A DNA stretch of 64,000 nt. Source: Pelistega sp. GTDB lineage: Bacteria > Pseudomonadota > Gammaproteobacteria > Burkholderiales > Burkholderiaceae_B. Under the pieces are notes generated by a model. That model had not been told where the DNA came from. It made no database searches and was given only the letters and a program-made list of their open reading frames with translations. A program made the position numbers and the translations under genes. The stretch covers positions 1 to 64,000 of the forward strand of contig JAUNUI010000013.1 of assembly GCA_030538255.1 (NCBI GenBank), read 5' to 3'. This document shows positions 25,273 through 33,720 of the stretch, one piece after another (position 1 is the stretch's first letter; every line of letters begins with the position of its first letter).

Positions 25273-26656
25273 TCTTAGCTGCCTCCGTTCCTGCAATTCT
25301 TCCAAAAACCGTTCCGATTGCCATGCCAAAGCCAGCAACGTAACCTTTACTTAAAATATTTCCTGCCATGATTTCGCCAGCAGCGAAGACATTATCTGAA
25401 GGCTGGCCATTACTCATCTGTACGCGAGCGGTCTTGTCGACGACCACACCCATATAGGTGAAGGTGATGCCTGTTGCTAATGGATAGGCATAGAAGGGGG
25501 CTTGATCAATGGTCTGTGCCCAGTTAGTTTTATCGGGGCTGAGGCCTTGAGTACGACAACCATCAAGCACACTATGGTCAAATTTTCCACCTTGAACTGC
25601 CTGGTTATAGTCATTGATGGTGGTCTTGACTTGCGCTACAGGTAAGTTGAGTTTTTCGGCAAGTTCCTCAATCGAGTTGGCGCTAATCGATTTAAAGACC
25701 GAAGGCATAAAGCGACCAATAATTTTTTGATCGATGATGGAGTAGGCCACTTGATCAGCTTGTTGGGCGACTAGGCGGCCCCAGATCGCGTAGCGCTTTG
25801 GCCAAAAATCTTCGCCTTCATCATAAAAGCGTTCACCGTTCTTATTTAAAACAACACCGAGTGATACACAGTCCACTCGCGTGACAATGCCACCGTCGTA
25901 TTTGGGTGAGCGGGCATCAATGGCCACTGCATGTCCCTGTGTTGGATCACCAATAATCGCGGCACTATTGCGCATCAGTTCACGTAACATGCGACCCTGA
26001 TTAAAGCGGGTGCCACGCACAATAAAATTGCGTGCTGCAGGACCCCATGCCTCTTCAAGCCACTCTAAATTGGATTCGAAACCACCCGCAGCGATCACCA
26101 CGGACTTAGGCACAATTTTCTGAATACCTGAAGGGGATTGCACATCGACTGACTCACACTTATTGTCGACGAAATTTAATTGCGTCGCTTCGGTTTCGTA
26201 ATAGATTTGCACGCCCGCTTTTTCAATCGCTTTAAAGTAGGCATTCACCAATGCTTTGCCACCTCCAAGAAAGAAGGCATTGGTACGGCCTAGATGCAGG
26301 GTACCTCCGAGTGAGGGTTGAAAGCGTACACCATGTTTTTTCATCCAGGTAGTACAGGTTTCGGTTGAGCGGATAACATAACGTGCCATTTCTTCATTGG
26401 TCTCGCCACCAGTGACGCGGTAGACGTCCTGGAAAAACTCGTCCTCAGTATACGCATCCGTTAATACATCGGTTGGAGCATTATGCATGCAGCGTAAGTT
26501 ACGGGTATGGCTGCTATTACCACCGCGCCATACTTTCGGGGCACTTTCAATCAGCACCACGGAGGCACCTTGTTCGTGCGCTGAGAGAGCAGAGCAAAGA
26601 GCGGCATTACCACCGCCGATCACTAAGACATCACAATGAATGGTTTTATCAGTCAT
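25259..26656 (-). CDS. tcuA: FAD-dependent tricarballylate dehydrogenase TcuA
   Basis: TcuA oxidises tricarballylate to cis-aconitate, which then enters the TCA cycle. The 465-residue protein belongs to the fumarate reductase/succinate dehydrogenase flavoprotein family: FAD motif VLVIGGGNAALCSALSA near residue 10, GGNSSHTRNLR near 43, TQGHAVAID near 255 and the C-terminal AAGEIMAGNILSKGYVAG near 430. The ATG at 26656 is chosen because AAGGAAG lies 6 nt upstream; ten extra codons are open before it. Length fits the 467-residue Salmonella protein. It is the first gene of the operon and diverges from a GntR regulator. Confidence 0.94.
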   Translation of the reverse strand: MTDKTIHCDVLVIGGGNAALCSALSAHEQGASVVLIESAPKVWRGGNSSHTRNLRCMHNAPTDVLTDAYTEDEFFQDVYRVTGGETNEEMARYVIRSTETCTTWMKKHGVRFQPSLGGTLHLGRTNAFFLGGGKALVNAYFKAIEKAGVQIYYETEATQLNFVDNKCESVDVQSPSGIQKIVPKSVVIAAGGFESNLEWLEEAWGPAARNFIVRGTRFNQGRMLRELMRNSAAIIGDPTQGHAVAIDARSPKYDGGIVTRVDCVSLGVVLNKNGERFYDEGEDFWPKRYAIWGRLVAQQADQVAYSIIDQKIIGRFMPSVFKSISANSIEELAEKLNLPVAQVKTTINDYNQAVQGGKFDHSVLDGCRTQGLSPDKTNWAQTIDQAPFYAYPLATGITFTYMGVVVDKTARVQMSNGQPSDNVFAAGEIMAGNILSKGYVAGFGMAIGTVFGRIAGTEAAKNANA

Positions 26657-26670
26657 TTGCACTTCCTTAT

Positions 26671-26694
26671 ATACAGCTGTATTCAATTGTACAC
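26671..26694. promoter_or_regulatory. Palindromic elements, candidate GntR operator
   Basis: The perfect 12-bp palindrome ATACAGCTGTAT is at 26671-26682, and a second palindromic core TGTACA is at 26689-26694. Both lie between divergent tcuA and the GntR gene, where an FCD-type regulator would bind. Assignment is by position and symmetry only. Confidence 0.5.
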
Positions 26695-26785
26695 ATAAAT
26701 TTATCCTTGTCTAGAAAATGGTTATTTTTTTACAAATTCTGTGGTTTTCTAGTAGACTAAGGGCTTGTTTCGAAAAGGAAAAAAT

Positions 26786-27493
26786 ATGGCGGTGAGTAAG
26801 CGTAAGCCTGTCAAAGCAGGAGAAGAAGAGAGTGTTGACTTGGACAACGCGCGTGGTGTCACCCTGAGTGAACAGGCGTATGCGTATATTGTTGAGGCTT
26901 TAGAAAGCGGTGCGATGGCACCAGGCACTCGTTTACGTGAAATCGATTTAGCTAAGGAAATTGGTTTGAGCCGCACACCGATTCGTGAGGCCTTAAATCG
27001 TCTTTTGTCTGAGGGCTTGGTAGAGAATGATCCTAAGCGCGGTTTGATTATCACCGAGTTAGATCAGAATATGGTTGGAGAACTTTATGAAATGCGTCGG
27101 GTGCTAGAGGGCACCGCTGCTGCACTGGCTGCGCGTCATGCGACGGATGTGGAGATTGAGGTCTTAAGACAGATTGCTGAGCGTGATAAGGATGAGAGTG
27201 ATGCGACTCAACTTGCCTATAACAATCGCCTGTTTCACCAAACCTTGTATCAGTGCGCCCATAATCGCTATTTACTGAAAACCTTACAGGCTTTGCAAAA
27301 TGCGATGTTGCTGCTCGGTAAGAGTACTTTGGCAGAAACGGGGCGAGCCAGTACGGCGCGCGAAGAGCACCATGAAATTATCAATGCTTTGGAGAGTCGA
27401 GATCCAGAATTGGCGCGTGCAGTGGCGAATCGGCATATTTTAGAGGCGTATAAATTACGCTTAAGTCGCTTTTTAATGGAGCGTGGTCAGTAG
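26786..27493 (+). CDS. GntR-family (FCD) transcription regulator
   Basis: A 235-residue regulator with an N-terminal winged helix (LREIDLAKEIGLSRTPIREA, near residues 53-72) and an FCD ligand-binding domain that usually binds a carboxylate with a metal (MRRVLEGTAAALAARH near 103; the FHQTLYQCAHN block near 155). AAAAGGA precedes the ATG at 26786; an upstream TTG at 26765 is less likely. It diverges from tcuA-tcuB-receptor and likely controls that operon in response to a tricarboxylate. In Salmonella the same job is done by a LysR protein (TcuR), so this is a different regulatory solution. Confidence 0.9.
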   Translation: MAVSKRKPVKAGEEESVDLDNARGVTLSEQAYAYIVEALESGAMAPGTRLREIDLAKEIGLSRTPIREALNRLLSEGLVENDPKRGLIITELDQNMVGELYEMRRVLEGTAAALAARHATDVEIEVLRQIAERDKDESDATQLAYNNRLFHQTLYQCAHNRYLLKTLQALQNAMLLLGKSTLAETGRASTAREEHHEIINALESRDPELARAVANRHILEAYKLRLSRFLMERGQ

Positions 27494-27556
27494 TAATTGA
27501 GCAAAATCGTGTGATTTTTTAGAGCGTCTTTTTAGGACATATTGTGATGCATCAAC

Positions 27557-27586
27557 CCTCCTTATACGAAGTTATGTATAAGGAGG
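27557..27586. terminator. Hairpin between convergent GntR and hicB genes
   Basis: CCTCCTTATAC (27557-27567) pairs perfectly with GTATAAGGAGG (27576-27586) across an 8-nt loop. It lies between convergent genes and is likely a bidirectional terminator, although T tracts are weak on both sides. Confidence 0.6.
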
Positions 27587-27598
27587 ATTTAATAAGGC

Positions 27599-27997
27599 TT
27601 AATCCTCATATATGACTTCATCGACTACTGATGGGAGAGGTTTGAGCTGGGAGGAGTTCTTTTTAACCCTAGACAAATACTCTGCAAATGCCAAGTTAAT
27701 GCACTCATTAAGGCTAATATTTAGTTGAATTGCCTGATTCACTAAGGCTTTATGTATTTCAGGTGTTGTGCGAATATTAAAAGAGCCCTTGTACGGTTTA
27801 TTTGGCTCAACACCGCGCTCCTTACAAAAACTGAGATAGGAGTCGACTGTCGCATGGAATTCAGATACAACTTCATCATGATCTTTACCAAAAAATGCAA
27901 TGATATCGTTGATATGCAGCAATCTGCCTACTAGGCCTTCGTCCTCGATGCTGTATTTTATTAAGGCTTCATAGCCTTTGTATTTTAGAACGTCCAT
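27599..27997 (-). CDS. hicB: HicB-family antitoxin with ribbon-helix-helix tail
   Basis: The 132-residue antitoxin has an N-terminal degenerate RNase-H-like HicB fold (YKGYEALIKYSIEDEGLVGRL, shown in part, residues 7-27) and a C-terminal Arc-type DNA-binding domain (GSFNIRTTPEIHKALVNQA near residue 71). It would neutralise HicA and repress the pair. It starts 1 nt after the HicA stop, so translation is coupled. The toxin-first order is normal for hicAB. About 130 residues is typical of the RHH-bearing subtype. Confidence 0.9.
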   Translation of the reverse strand: MDVLKYKGYEALIKYSIEDEGLVGRLLHINDIIAFFGKDHDEVVSEFHATVDSYLSFCKERGVEPNKPYKGSFNIRTTPEIHKALVNQAIQLNISLNECINLAFAEYLSRVKKNSSQLKPLPSVVDEVIYED

Positions 27998-27998
27998 A

Positions 27999-28265
27999 TC
28001 ATATTCCTATTTCATGCATGAACTCTTTAATCGCTTTGAATTGATAAGGTTTTAAGCCCTTATCGGGATGAGGTCGTGCAATATTTAAACGGAATTCTTC
28101 GCCACTCGCTAAGGTGTAAACAAAGTATTTGTGGCTAGAGCCACCTTTCTGTTCATAATATATGCAGCCATAATGCTCAAGTAGCGTAATGAGTTCTCTA
28201 AAAAGAAAATCTTTAGGTGAGGGAACTCTATATAGCTTCTCATGTAATTTGTCTATTTTGCTCAT
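27999..28265 (-). CDS. hicA: HicA-family toxin (mRNA interferase)
   Basis: An 88-residue HicA toxin, a small double-stranded-RNA-binding-fold RNase that cuts mRNA independently of the ribosome. The catalytic histidine is H45 in KGGSSHKYF; the PHPDKGLKPYQFKAI block at the C-terminus is also characteristic. The ATG at 28265 is chosen over an upstream TTG because it gives the normal N-terminus; the ribosome site is weak. It is the first gene of the hicAB pair behind a perfect palindrome at 28284-28312. Confidence 0.88.
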   Translation of the reverse strand: MSKIDKLHEKLYRVPSPKDFLFRELITLLEHYGCIYYEQKGGSSHKYFVYTLASGEEFRLNIARPHPDKGLKPYQFKAIKEFMHEIGI

Positions 28266-28283
28266 ACTATCATTGACCCAAGA

Positions 28284-28312
28284 AATTTGCAACTAAATAC
28301 TAGTTGCAAATT
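28284..28312 (-). promoter_or_regulatory. hicAB operator, perfect 12-bp inverted repeat
   Basis: AATTTGCAACTA (28284-28295) and TAGTTGCAAATT (28301-28312) are exact reverse complements separated by 5 bp. The element lies 19 bp upstream of the hicA start, where the promoter must be. It fits the two-fold site expected for the dimeric ribbon-helix-helix domain of HicB in autoregulation. Binding is inferred. Confidence 0.8.
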
Positions 28313-28413
28313 AGACTTGGAAATAAATTAAGAGCAATGATGGTAGCAAGACTTAGTAGGACAATTCAAGGTAATGTTTGTGGGTAAACTTGTCTCATTG
28401 AAGATTAAGCTGC

Positions 28414-29598
28414 CTAGTCGGGCGCTTGCTCTATAGCAGGTTCAATCCGAATCAGCTTACCGTTCGAAGAGTCGGTGAGCACATAGACATAGCCATCAAG
28501 ACCGACTCGGACGTCACGGATGCGTTCGCCTAATTCAGTCAAAAGGTTTTCTTCAGCGATAATGTTCTGGCCTTTTTTATCTAGACTTAAACGAATTAAG
28601 CGTTGGCCGGCGAGCGCACCAATAAATAGCGAGTTTTGCCATTGGGGGAAGCGCTTATCATCGTAAAAAGCCATACCGCTAATCGCGGGTGACTTAGGCC
28701 AATAGTAGACGGGGTCTTGCATATTCGGTGCGCTCTCGCCAATCGCTTCAGGAATTTTATCACCACTGTAATTAATGCCGTGGGTGACAATCGGCCAGCC
28801 GTAATTCACCCCAGGCATAATGATATTGATTTCATCTCCGCCGCGTGGACCATGCTCATGAGTCCATAATTGGTGCGTCCACGGATTAAAAGCCGCCCCT
28901 TGTTGATTGCGATGGCCATAGGACCAGATTTCAGGTTTTGCGTCTGGCGTATTCAAGAAAGGGTTATCGACAGGTGGGCGGTCAGCATCTTGTAAGCGCA
29001 CAATCTTGCCTTGATGCTTATTTAAATCCTGTGCGGTCGAGCGTTGATTATTATCACCAAGTGCTAAGAATAAGAAGCCCTTAGGGCCAAATACGATGCG
29101 GTTACCATAGTGTAGACCGCTAGATAGCTTAGGTTGTTGCTCAAAAACTTCGGTGAAATTTTCGAGTTTCTGATGGTCCTCACTGAGACGACCATACCCC
29201 AAAGCGGTACTAGAGCGACCTGAAGCATCAGCTTTAGCATAGCTAAGGTAGACAAAGCGATTCTTGAGGTACGAAGGGGCAAGCGTAATATCCAGTAAAC
29301 CACCTTGGCCGCGGGCAAAAACCTCAGGAGTGCCTTGAATAGGGGGTGATAATTCTTGGTTATGCCAGCGACGTAATTGCCCACTACGCTCGGTAATTAA
29401 TATGCCCTGATTTTGTGGTAAGAAGGCCATTCCCCAAGGATGATTTAGGCCTTCAATGAGGACTTCATACTTAACCTTGGCGGTAGGCACTTTTTCAGGA
29501 GAGACGTGTAAGGCCTCTTGCGCATGGCTTAGGTGAGACAGACTTGCTAATTGGCAAGCCGTCAAAAAAATAGCCAAACGAGAAACCTTACGCCACAT
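28414..29598 (-). CDS. PQQ-dependent aldose sugar dehydrogenase (YliI/Asd-like)
   Basis: A 394-residue periplasmic beta-propeller that oxidises aldoses with pyrroloquinoline quinone. The signal peptide ends SHAQ near residue 28. Family blocks are GLNHPWGMAFLP near 50, the GGLLDITLAP region near 99, FLALGDNNQRS near 180, YGHRNQQGAAFNP near 229 and HEHGPRGGDEINI near 249, which supplies the PQQ/calcium site. The ATG at 29598 lies 8 nt after GGAG and is preferred over the ATG at 29604. It is 21 nt downstream of the ABC permease gene, so co-transcription is likely although the roles look unrelated. No PQQ synthesis genes are in the window. Confidence 0.92.
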   Translation of the reverse strand: MWRKVSRLAIFLTACQLASLSHLSHAQEALHVSPEKVPTAKVKYEVLIEGLNHPWGMAFLPQNQGILITERSGQLRRWHNQELSPPIQGTPEVFARGQGGLLDITLAPSYLKNRFVYLSYAKADASGRSSTALGYGRLSEDHQKLENFTEVFEQQPKLSSGLHYGNRIVFGPKGFLFLALGDNNQRSTAQDLNKHQGKIVRLQDADRPPVDNPFLNTPDAKPEIWSYGHRNQQGAAFNPWTHQLWTHEHGPRGGDEINIIMPGVNYGWPIVTHGINYSGDKIPEAIGESAPNMQDPVYYWPKSPAISGMAFYDDKRFPQWQNSLFIGALAGQRLIRLSLDKKGQNIIAEENLLTELGERIRDVRVGLDGYVYVLTDSSNGKLIRIEPAIEQAPD

Positions 29599-29619
29599 AA
29601 TCATATCTCCGAAATATAC

Positions 29620-30414
29620 CTATAGTTTTTCTGTTTCACCTGAGCTTGGTTGCCAAGTCAGGAATTGCTTTTCAATAAAGCTGACAATGCCATCTAATAA
29701 AAGGGCACAAACTGTTAGCACGAAAATCCCAGCCACCACAGTATTCACATCGAAGGTGCCTTCTGCTTGTAGAATCAAGTACCCTACGCCACTAGCAGAC
29801 CCGAGGTATTCACCCACAACAGCACCAACAAAGGCTAAGCCGACTGAGGCATGTAAACTGGAGAATACCCAACTCATGGCAGAAGGTAGGTAGACATGGC
29901 GTAAGAGTTGTTTCTTATTCGCGCCTAGCATGCGTGCATTGTCTAATAAAGTAGGACTGACCTCACGAATGCCTTGGTATACATTAAAAAAAACAATAAA
30001 GAAGACTAAGGTGACGGCGAGAGCGACCTTAGACCAGATACCTAAGCCAAACCACATGGCAAAAATAGGCGCCAGAATCACGCGAGGCATGGAATTGAGG
30101 GCAGTTAAATAAGGATCTAAAACCATGCTGGCTGTTTTAGATAGGCCGAGCCACAGACCAAAACCCATGCCAAATACAGTACCAATTACAAAGGCCAAAA
30201 TGGTTTCGGTAAGCGTAACACCGAGGTGTTTATAGATATTCGCGTCACCGACGAACCAGTCCCATAAGGACTCAGCGACACCAACAGGGGTGCCGAAGAA
30301 AAAGGCGACATTATCGCTTTGGGAGGCGAAATACCACGTGGTTAAAACAAAGACTAAGATAAGAATTTGCCAGATACGATAGTTATGTTGATTTGGTTTT
30401 ATTGTTTTCCACAT
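29620..30414 (-). CDS. ABC importer permease, NitT/TauT type
   Basis: A 264-residue inner-membrane permease of the nitrate/taurine/sulfonate-type import family with about six membrane helices. The loop that docks on the ATPase is visible as EVSPTLLDNARMLGANKKQLL near residue 160 (quoted in part elsewhere). The ATG at 30414 lies 1 nt after the ATPase stop codon and gives the usual N-terminus (MWKTIKPNQHN); a long open frame upstream lies inside the ATPase gene and is ignored. Second to last in a four-gene operon. Confidence 0.9.
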   Translation of the reverse strand: MWKTIKPNQHNYRIWQILILVFVLTTWYFASQSDNVAFFFGTPVGVAESLWDWFVGDANIYKHLGVTLTETILAFVIGTVFGMGFGLWLGLSKTASMVLDPYLTALNSMPRVILAPIFAMWFGLGIWSKVALAVTLVFFIVFFNVYQGIREVSPTLLDNARMLGANKKQLLRHVYLPSAMSWVFSSLHASVGLAFVGAVVGEYLGSASGVGYLILQAEGTFDVNTVVAGIFVLTVCALLLDGIVSFIEKQFLTWQPSSGETEKL

Positions 30415-30415
30415 A

Positions 30416-31225
30416 TTATGCTCGCTTCTGTTGATCGTAGCCCTTAAGGACTTCTTCGCGTAAAACATCCCATATGGCTTTATGCAGCTCGACAAAGCGC
30501 GGATGCGTGCGCACTTCAGCAACGTCACGTGGTCGAGGTAAGTCAATAATAAACTCACCAATAATACGTGTACCAGGCCCCGCAGAAAGCACGAGAACGC
30601 GATCACTCATGGCAATAGCTTCATCCAAGTCGTGCGTGATAAATAATACCGCTTTACGCTTGCTCATCCAAATCTCTAGAACCTCATTCTCCATCAGTTG
30701 GCGAGTTTGAATATCAAGCGCTGAGAATGGTTCGTCCATTAGAATAATGTCAGGGTCGCGAATGAGGGTTTGGGCGAGCATGGCACGCTTGCGCATACCA
30801 CCAGACATTTGATGAGGATATTTATTGGCCGCATGAGATAGGCCAACGCGATTAAGCCATTCAATCCCTTGAGCTTGGGCCTGTGCTTTAGGGACATTAG
30901 CAAACTCAAGTCCGGTGATGACATTATCTAAAGCATTGCGCCAAGGCAAAAGTGCTTCGCCTTGGAACATATAGCCTGCTTTATGATTAATACCGCGTAG
31001 AGGCTCACCAAAGACCTTAACTTCGCCGCTTGATGGCTCTAATAAGCCAGCGGCGACGTTAAGTAGGGTTGACTTGCCACAACCTGTTGGACCTACTACG
31101 GAGACGAATTCACCAGCGGCAATCGTCAAACTGGCGTCCTTGACCGCCGTATAGCGGTCGTTCTTGTTATCACGTGACACGAAGGTACACGTGATATCTT
31201 TTAAGGATAAAGCATGATCAGTCAT
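30416..31225 (-). CDS. ABC importer ATPase, NitT/TauT type
   Basis: A 269-residue ATPase with Walker A GPTGCGKST near residue 45, signature MSGGMRKRAMLAQ near 142, Walker B ILMDEPFSALD near 163 and switch histidine in FITHDLDEA near 198. The MSGGM..R signature is usual for the NitT/TauT/SsuB branch. It lies 7 nt after the binding-protein gene and 1 nt before the permease. Substrate is unknown. Confidence 0.92.
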   Translation of the reverse strand: MTDHALSLKDITCTFVSRDNKNDRYTAVKDASLTIAAGEFVSVVGPTGCGKSTLLNVAAGLLEPSSGEVKVFGEPLRGINHKAGYMFQGEALLPWRNALDNVITGLEFANVPKAQAQAQGIEWLNRVGLSHAANKYPHQMSGGMRKRAMLAQTLIRDPDIILMDEPFSALDIQTRQLMENEVLEIWMSKRKAVLFITHDLDEAIAMSDRVLVLSAGPGTRIIGEFIIDLPRPRDVAEVRTHPRFVELHKAIWDVLREEVLKGYDQQKRA

Positions 31226-31232
31226 TAGCTTA

Positions 31233-32264
31233 TTAGGCTCCTGTTTTTTTTACAAAATCATTGGTCCATGTCCTACTTAGATCAATTCCTTCGGCATTAA
31301 ACTTAGGTACGTAGGACTGTAAAGATTTTAGAGCGGTTGCTGGACCTGCCTCATCAATTAAACCATCAGGTGAGAGACCTTCAAAACTCTTCGTCAAAGC
31401 AAGTTTGTAGACCTCAGGATTGCCGAGCAAGTAGTTTTCTGGTACCACCTTGAGTACTTCATCAGCGCCTGCGGATTGAATCCACTTATTTGCTTTGACA
31501 ATGGCATTGGTGAGTGCTTGAACGGTATTGGGATTCTTCTCAATAAAAGACTCAGCAGCGTATAAGCAACCTGCTGGCATAGGACCACCGAAAATATCCA
31601 GTGTATCTTTCAGTGTGCGTGTGTCGACGATGGTTTGAATCTCGCCCGCATGATCAAGTAAGCTAATCACAGGGTCAACATTACACATGGCATCAATCTC
31701 ACCCGATCGTAGTGCGGTCACAGCACCCGCACCTGAACCTACGCCAATAATTGAAATATCACTATCTTTTAGGCCATTCTTGGTGAGGAAGAAACTCAGC
31801 AACATATTGGTCGAAGAACCAGGCGCGGTAACACCGATTTTCTTGCCTTTTAGGTCGGCTGGTGTGCTGTAATTCGGTAGATTTTTCTTAGAGGTGCCTA
31901 AGGCAATCATAGGCGCACGGCCTTGCAGCACGAAGGAGCGATAAAATTGGCGCTTAGATTGTAGGTTAATCGTATGTTCATAGGCGCCTGAGCAAACATC
32001 TGCACTACCACCAACAACTGCTTGTAATGCTTTTGAGCCACCAGCAAAGTCAGCGATGCTAACATTCAGGCCTTCTTCTTTAAAGTAGCCATTGATCTCC
32101 GCAATCGAGAGCGGCAAATAGTAGATCAATGCCTTGCCACCAACGGCAATTGAAACATCCGTTTTTTCTAGTTTGCCTGTTTGTGCGCGTAGGATGCCAG
32201 GAAACATACTTAACATACCTGTGGCACCCGCTGCTTTAATTAAATCACGACGTGTAAAGCTCAT
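31233..32264 (-). CDS. Tat-exported binding protein of the NitT/TauT-type importer
   Basis: A 343-residue periplasmic receptor of the NMT1/SsuA type. The N-terminus carries a clear twin-arginine signal (TRRDLIKAAGATG), so it is probably exported folded. Family features are YYLPLSIAEINGYFKEEGLN near residue 48, the GGSKALQAVVGGSADV block near 75 and DLKGKKIGVTAPGSSTN near 138, which forms the ligand pocket. It is first in the operon and diverges from arginase, so a nitrogenous ligand such as a guanidino or urea-like compound is possible; that is only inference from position. Confidence 0.9.
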   Translation of the reverse strand: MSFTRRDLIKAAGATGMLSMFPGILRAQTGKLEKTDVSIAVGGKALIYYLPLSIAEINGYFKEEGLNVSIADFAGGSKALQAVVGGSADVCSGAYEHTINLQSKRQFYRSFVLQGRAPMIALGTSKKNLPNYSTPADLKGKKIGVTAPGSSTNMLLSFFLTKNGLKDSDISIIGVGSGAGAVTALRSGEIDAMCNVDPVISLLDHAGEIQTIVDTRTLKDTLDIFGGPMPAGCLYAAESFIEKNPNTVQALTNAIVKANKWIQSAGADEVLKVVPENYLLGNPEVYKLALTKSFEGLSPDGLIDEAGPATALKSLQSYVPKFNAEGIDLSRTWTNDFVKKTGA

Positions 32265-32609
32265 AAGTCATTCTCCAAAATATATTATTTATTCTTGCTT
32301 GCGCATATGAGTTGGCTATAAGTCCGATGGCATGCAAGTTAGAAATAAGTTTATGTGATTATTTCTAAGCTCAGCGATGTCGTATTGCCGTACTTATTTG
32401 TATACGCTAAATGCACAAATTAATTGTATCAGAAAGCTTCTTGAGTGCCCTGTACGTCTGCGTAATAGTCTAAGGTATCTAGTCTCAGAGTTGCTCAAAA
32501 AATGATCCCAAGCTTTACTCAGTTTTTCTTGGTCGTGATCCTTGTCTGTGAGACAATAAGAATCGTTTGCATTGGGAGTAGGGGCTTTTATGAAGAGTGA
32601 GGGTAAAGC
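32265..32609. other. Divergent promoter region, importer and arginase
   Basis: The 345-bp gap contains the promoters of the importer operon (leftward) and arginase (rightward). I can name no operator in it and see no small gene or repeat array. Confidence 0.45.
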
Positions 32610-33524
32610 ATGAAGAAATCCGTAAGCTTAATTGGAGTGCCGACTGATGTTGGTGCCGCCCAACGTGGAGCAAGTATGGGTCCTGAGGCCTTGCGTGTAG
32701 CAGGGCTTGTGCAGGCTTTAGAGCGCTTAGGCTTGCAGGTGAATGACCGTGGTAATTTACATGGTCCAGCCAATCCTTCTGAGCCGAAGCAAGGTGGTTA
32801 TCGTCATCTAGAGCAAGTGATTGAGTGGAATCAGTTGGCTTATGAAGCGATCTATGCGGAGTTGAACCAAGGCAACTTACCGATTATGTTGGGAGGTGAC
32901 CATTGTTTAGGCGTGGGCTCTATCTCTGCAGTGGCGCGTCACTGTCGTGAGCAAGGTAAGCAATTGAGGATTATCTGGCTTGATGCGCATACGGATTTTA
33001 ATACCGCCGAGATTACACCCTCAGGCAATATGCATGGCATGCCAGTGGCGTGTCTATTCGGTCATGGCCCACAAGCGCTGACGCATCTCTCGGGCGCGTG
33101 TCCTGCTTTGGAATCTTCTATGATTCGGCAGATTGGTATTCGTAGCGTTGACCCTGGTGAAAAGCAATTTATTTTTGATGCAGGCATCACGATTTATGAT
33201 ATGCGTCATATTGATGAAGTAGGAATGCGACATACTATGGAAGCGGCGCTCTTAGGTTTGAGTAAAGATACGCACTTGCATCTGAGCTTTGATGTGGATT
33301 TCTTAGACCCCGATATTGCGCCAGGTGTGGGTACGACTGTTCGTGGCGGGCCGAATTATCGAGAAGCACAACTCTGTATGGAGATGGTCGCCGATACGGG
33401 CCTAATGGCTTCCTTAGATATTGTAGAGTTAAATCCTGCGCTTGATCTGCGTAATGCAACGGCTGAAATTGCTTTAGATTTGGTTGAAAGTTTATTTGGT
33501 AAAAGCACTTTATTTAAGGCCTAA
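32610..33524 (+). CDS. rocF: Arginase
   Basis: Arginase hydrolyses arginine to ornithine and urea with a dinuclear manganese centre. In this 304-residue protein the metal ligands are all present: H98 in GGDHCLG, D125, H127 and D129 in DAHTDFNT, and D228 and D230 in SFDVDFLDP. The substrate-contact region NTAEITPSGNMHGMP is also conserved. The usual GGDHS has cysteine instead of serine at residue 99. N-terminal SLIGVPTDVGAAQRG marks arginase rather than agmatinase. The gene appears monocistronic. Confidence 0.95.
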   Translation: MKKSVSLIGVPTDVGAAQRGASMGPEALRVAGLVQALERLGLQVNDRGNLHGPANPSEPKQGGYRHLEQVIEWNQLAYEAIYAELNQGNLPIMLGGDHCLGVGSISAVARHCREQGKQLRIIWLDAHTDFNTAEITPSGNMHGMPVACLFGHGPQALTHLSGACPALESSMIRQIGIRSVDPGEKQFIFDAGITIYDMRHIDEVGMRHTMEAALLGLSKDTHLHLSFDVDFLDPDIAPGVGTTVRGGPNYREAQLCMEMVADTGLMASLDIVELNPALDLRNATAEIALDLVESLFGKSTLFKA

Positions 33525-33720
33525 TGGTTTTAGATATAAATCTAAAGTGTGGTGTAATGAGTAGAGCAGGGTGTCTGATCTTATTCTATTGCTTGCGAAT
33601 ACGCTTAGGAATATGAGAATTGTTCGAACGCTTAGTAGCAGCAATTATTATTTGAATAAGATGAACAGAATACAGGCGGCCTAGTGCAATTAGGTACACA
33701 GTAATAAACAACGAGGAAGT

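Noticed and set aside
25273..25338. Longer TcuB start inside tcuA
   Set aside because: The extra 22 codons overlap tcuA coding sequence and lack a ribosome site; the ATG at 25272 has GGAGG upstream.
27563..27575. A 13-bp exact match to one arm of loxP (TATACGAAGTTAT)
   Set aside because: Only one arm is present, the spacer and second arm are missing, and the match lies inside a hairpin between convergent genes whose other half explains the sequence. It is treated as coincidence.
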